DNA from: Ruminococcaceae bacterium UBA7217
GTDB lineage: Bacteria; Bacillota; Clostridia; Oscillospirales; Acutalibacteraceae
Length of the DNA stretch: 8,408 nt
Direction: 5' to 3'
NCBI GenBank assembly: GCA_002490425.1
Contig: DKTZ01000031.1
Location: 6,364-14,771, forward strand
A program made the position numbers and the translations under genes. Positions within the stretch are counted from its first letter, which is position 1, and every line of letters begins with the position of its first letter. Positions 7,276-8,408 of this stretch are shown here, piece after piece. The notes below the pieces were generated by a model. It saw only the letters and a list, made by a program, of their open reading frames with translations. It was not told the origin of the DNA and made no database searches.

Positions 7276-7310
7276 TTAGCCCGTTTCATCTTGTTACGGG
7301 CTAAACTTTT
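7276..7310 (+). terminator. Terminator-like hairpin between rpsB and tsf (probable attenuator)
   Basis: TTAGCCCGT (7276-7284) and ACGGGCTAA (7296-7304) form a perfect 9-bp stem with an 11-base loop, followed by AC and four Ts (7307-7310). The stem resembles an intrinsic terminator but the T-tract is short. With tsf only 31 bases further on and no clear promoter between, partial termination that lowers tsf relative to rpsB is more likely than a full stop. It may instead protect the 3' end of rpsB mRNA. Confidence 0.55.
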
Positions 7311-7341
7311 AGTAATATCAATAATAACGGAGGTAATAAAT

Positions 7342-8408
7342 ATGGCATTTACAGCTAAAGACGTTCAGGCTCTTCGTGAAAAGACCGGCGTTGGTATGAT
7401 GGATTGTAAAAAAGCTCTTGTTGAGTCCGACGGGGATATGGACAAGGCTATTGAAATTTTAAGAGAAAAAGGTCTTGCATCCGCCGCTAAAAAGGCAAGC
7501 AGAGTTGCTGCTGAAGGCGTTGTTGCGGCATACAGTGACGATAAGTGCGGTGCACTTGTTGAAATTAACTGTGAAACAGATTTCGTTGCAAAAGGCGAGC
7601 CTTTTGTAAATCTTGCAAATGCTGTTGTTAAAACAGTTGCAGAGGCTAATCCTGCTGACGTTGACGCTCTTCTTGCAACAAAGGTTGCTGACGGTAATAA
7701 TACAGTTGAAGAAGCCGTTCAGGAGGTTTTCCTTGCTCTTCGTGAGAATATGAAAATCCGCCGTTTTGAGCGTATTGACGGTCACGTTGCAACTTATATT
7801 CACGCAGGCGGCACAGTAGGCGTTATGGTTGCTTTTGACACTAACGATGCAACTGCTGCAAAGCCGGAGTTTGCAGCTATGGGTAAAAATGTAGCAATGC
7901 AGGTTGCGGCTATGAGCCCCGAATATTTAAGCAAGGACGAAATTTCCGATGATGAACTTGCGAAGATGAAGTCAATTACAATTGACAGCGCGCTTAACAA
8001 GCCCGATTCACTTCCCGTTCCGATTCTTAACAGCCTTATTAACGAAGCTGTTTCCGATAAGAAATGGACTGATGACGATATTAATGTTTATCAGGGTCTT
8101 GATGCAAAACAGAAGAAGAACTTTGTAAACTTTATTTCAAAAGAGGCTTATGCAACTCTTGCAGAAATTGCAGTTGCTCATAAGGATGAGATTTCCGAAA
8201 ACAAGATTTTTACAGGTCTTGTTCAAGGCCGTATTTCAAAGCAAATCAAAGAGGTTTGCCTTATGGAGCAGGCATTTGTCCGTTCAGACCTTTATGACGG
8301 CAATGTTAGCGGATATATTGCTTCTGTTGCTAAGGAGCTTGGCACAGACATTAAGGCGGTTAAGTTCGTTCGTCTTGCAAAGGGCGAGGGCATTGAGAAG
8401 AAGCAGGA
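7342..8408 (+). CDS. tsf: Elongation factor Ts, 3' end beyond the window
   Basis: EF-Ts is the guanine nucleotide exchange factor that releases GDP from EF-Tu. The frame is open from ATG 7342 to the window edge: 355 codons plus two bases, no stop. GGAGGT (7329-7334) lies 7 bases before the start. Residues 1-45 are the UBA-like N-domain (LREKTGVGMMDCKKAL). TDFVAK (79-84) holds the Asp80/Phe81 pair that disturbs the Mg site of EF-Tu. The C-terminal module has QGRISKQIKEVCLMEQAFV and the terminal KGEGIEKK, so about 15-30 codons are probably missing. Between MSPEYL (191-196) and QGR (295-297) there are about 63 more residues than in E. coli EF-Ts, roughly residues 224-287, in the coiled-coil region. 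The reading frame and codon use are continuous through this part, so it looks genuine and not a frameshift. Confidence 0.97.
   Translation, partial: MAFTAKDVQALREKTGVGMMDCKKALVESDGDMDKAIEILREKGLASAAKKASRVAAEGVVAAYSDDKCGALVEINCETDFVAKGEPFVNLANAVVKTVAEANPADVDALLATKVADGNNTVEEAVQEVFLALRENMKIRRFERIDGHVATYIHAGGTVGVMVAFDTNDATAAKPEFAAMGKNVAMQVAAMSPEYLSKDEISDDELAKMKSITIDSALNKPDSLPVPILNSLINEAVSDKKWTDDDINVYQGLDAKQKKNFVNFISKEAYATLAEIAVAHKDEISENKIFTGLVQGRISKQIKEVCLMEQAFVRSDLYDGNVSGYIASVAKELGTDIKAVKFVRLAKGEGIEKKQ

Noticed and set aside
7459..8000. Two minus-strand frames of 114 and 66 codons
   Set aside because: Both are antisense to tsf, which is clearly coding on the + strand.
1..8408. A defence, mobile or biosynthetic system
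   Set aside because: All seven genes belong to recognised chromosomal families in a plausible core order; there are no repeats, integration marks, toxin-antitoxin pairs or nuclease-effector modules.

Overview
The window reads as core chromosome of a low-GC, spore-former-type Firmicute, most likely class Clostridia and perhaps the Oscillospiraceae/Ruminococcaceae. That placement is inference from three things: the TepA-FtsK/SpoIIIE gene order known from Bacillus and Clostridia, strong GGAGG-type ribosome binding sites with a TTG start, and the Firmicute-like character of the S2 and EF-Ts proteins. All genes lie on the + strand. I see no transposase, integrase, tRNA, rRNA, CRISPR array or phage gene.

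Region 1 (1-6371) looks like one tightly packed operon of five genes. They are a ClpP-fold TepA-type protease (54-758), an FtsK/SpoIIIE DNA translocase (792-3284), a YgiQ-family radical SAM protein (3277-5196), a membrane-anchored ComEC-like metallo-beta-lactamase-fold hydrolase (5159-6157) and a small DUF3006 protein (6150-6371). The last four overlap one another by 8, 38 and 8 bases, so translational coupling is likely. The first gene is preceded by a perfect 11-bp inverted repeat that covers most of its ribosome binding site.

Region 2 (6372-8408) is the rpsB-tsf translation operon. It has a near-consensus promoter (6389-6417), a roughly 95-base leader with mutually exclusive hairpins, ribosomal protein S2 (6519-7262), a terminator-like hairpin in the gap, and elongation factor Ts (from 7342, still open at the window edge). 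The EF-Ts has about 63 extra residues in the coiled-coil region compared with E. coli EF-Ts.

Functionally, region 1 combines envelope/proteolysis and chromosome-segregation genes with a poorly understood radical SAM enzyme and a probable extracytoplasmic hydrolase pair. Region 2 makes a ribosome component and the EF-Tu recycling factor. I found no convincing new multi-gene system. The points most worth checking are the EF-Ts insertion, the rpsB leader, the hairpin over the tepA ribosome binding site, the extra cysteine cluster in YgiQ and the MBL-DUF3006 pair.
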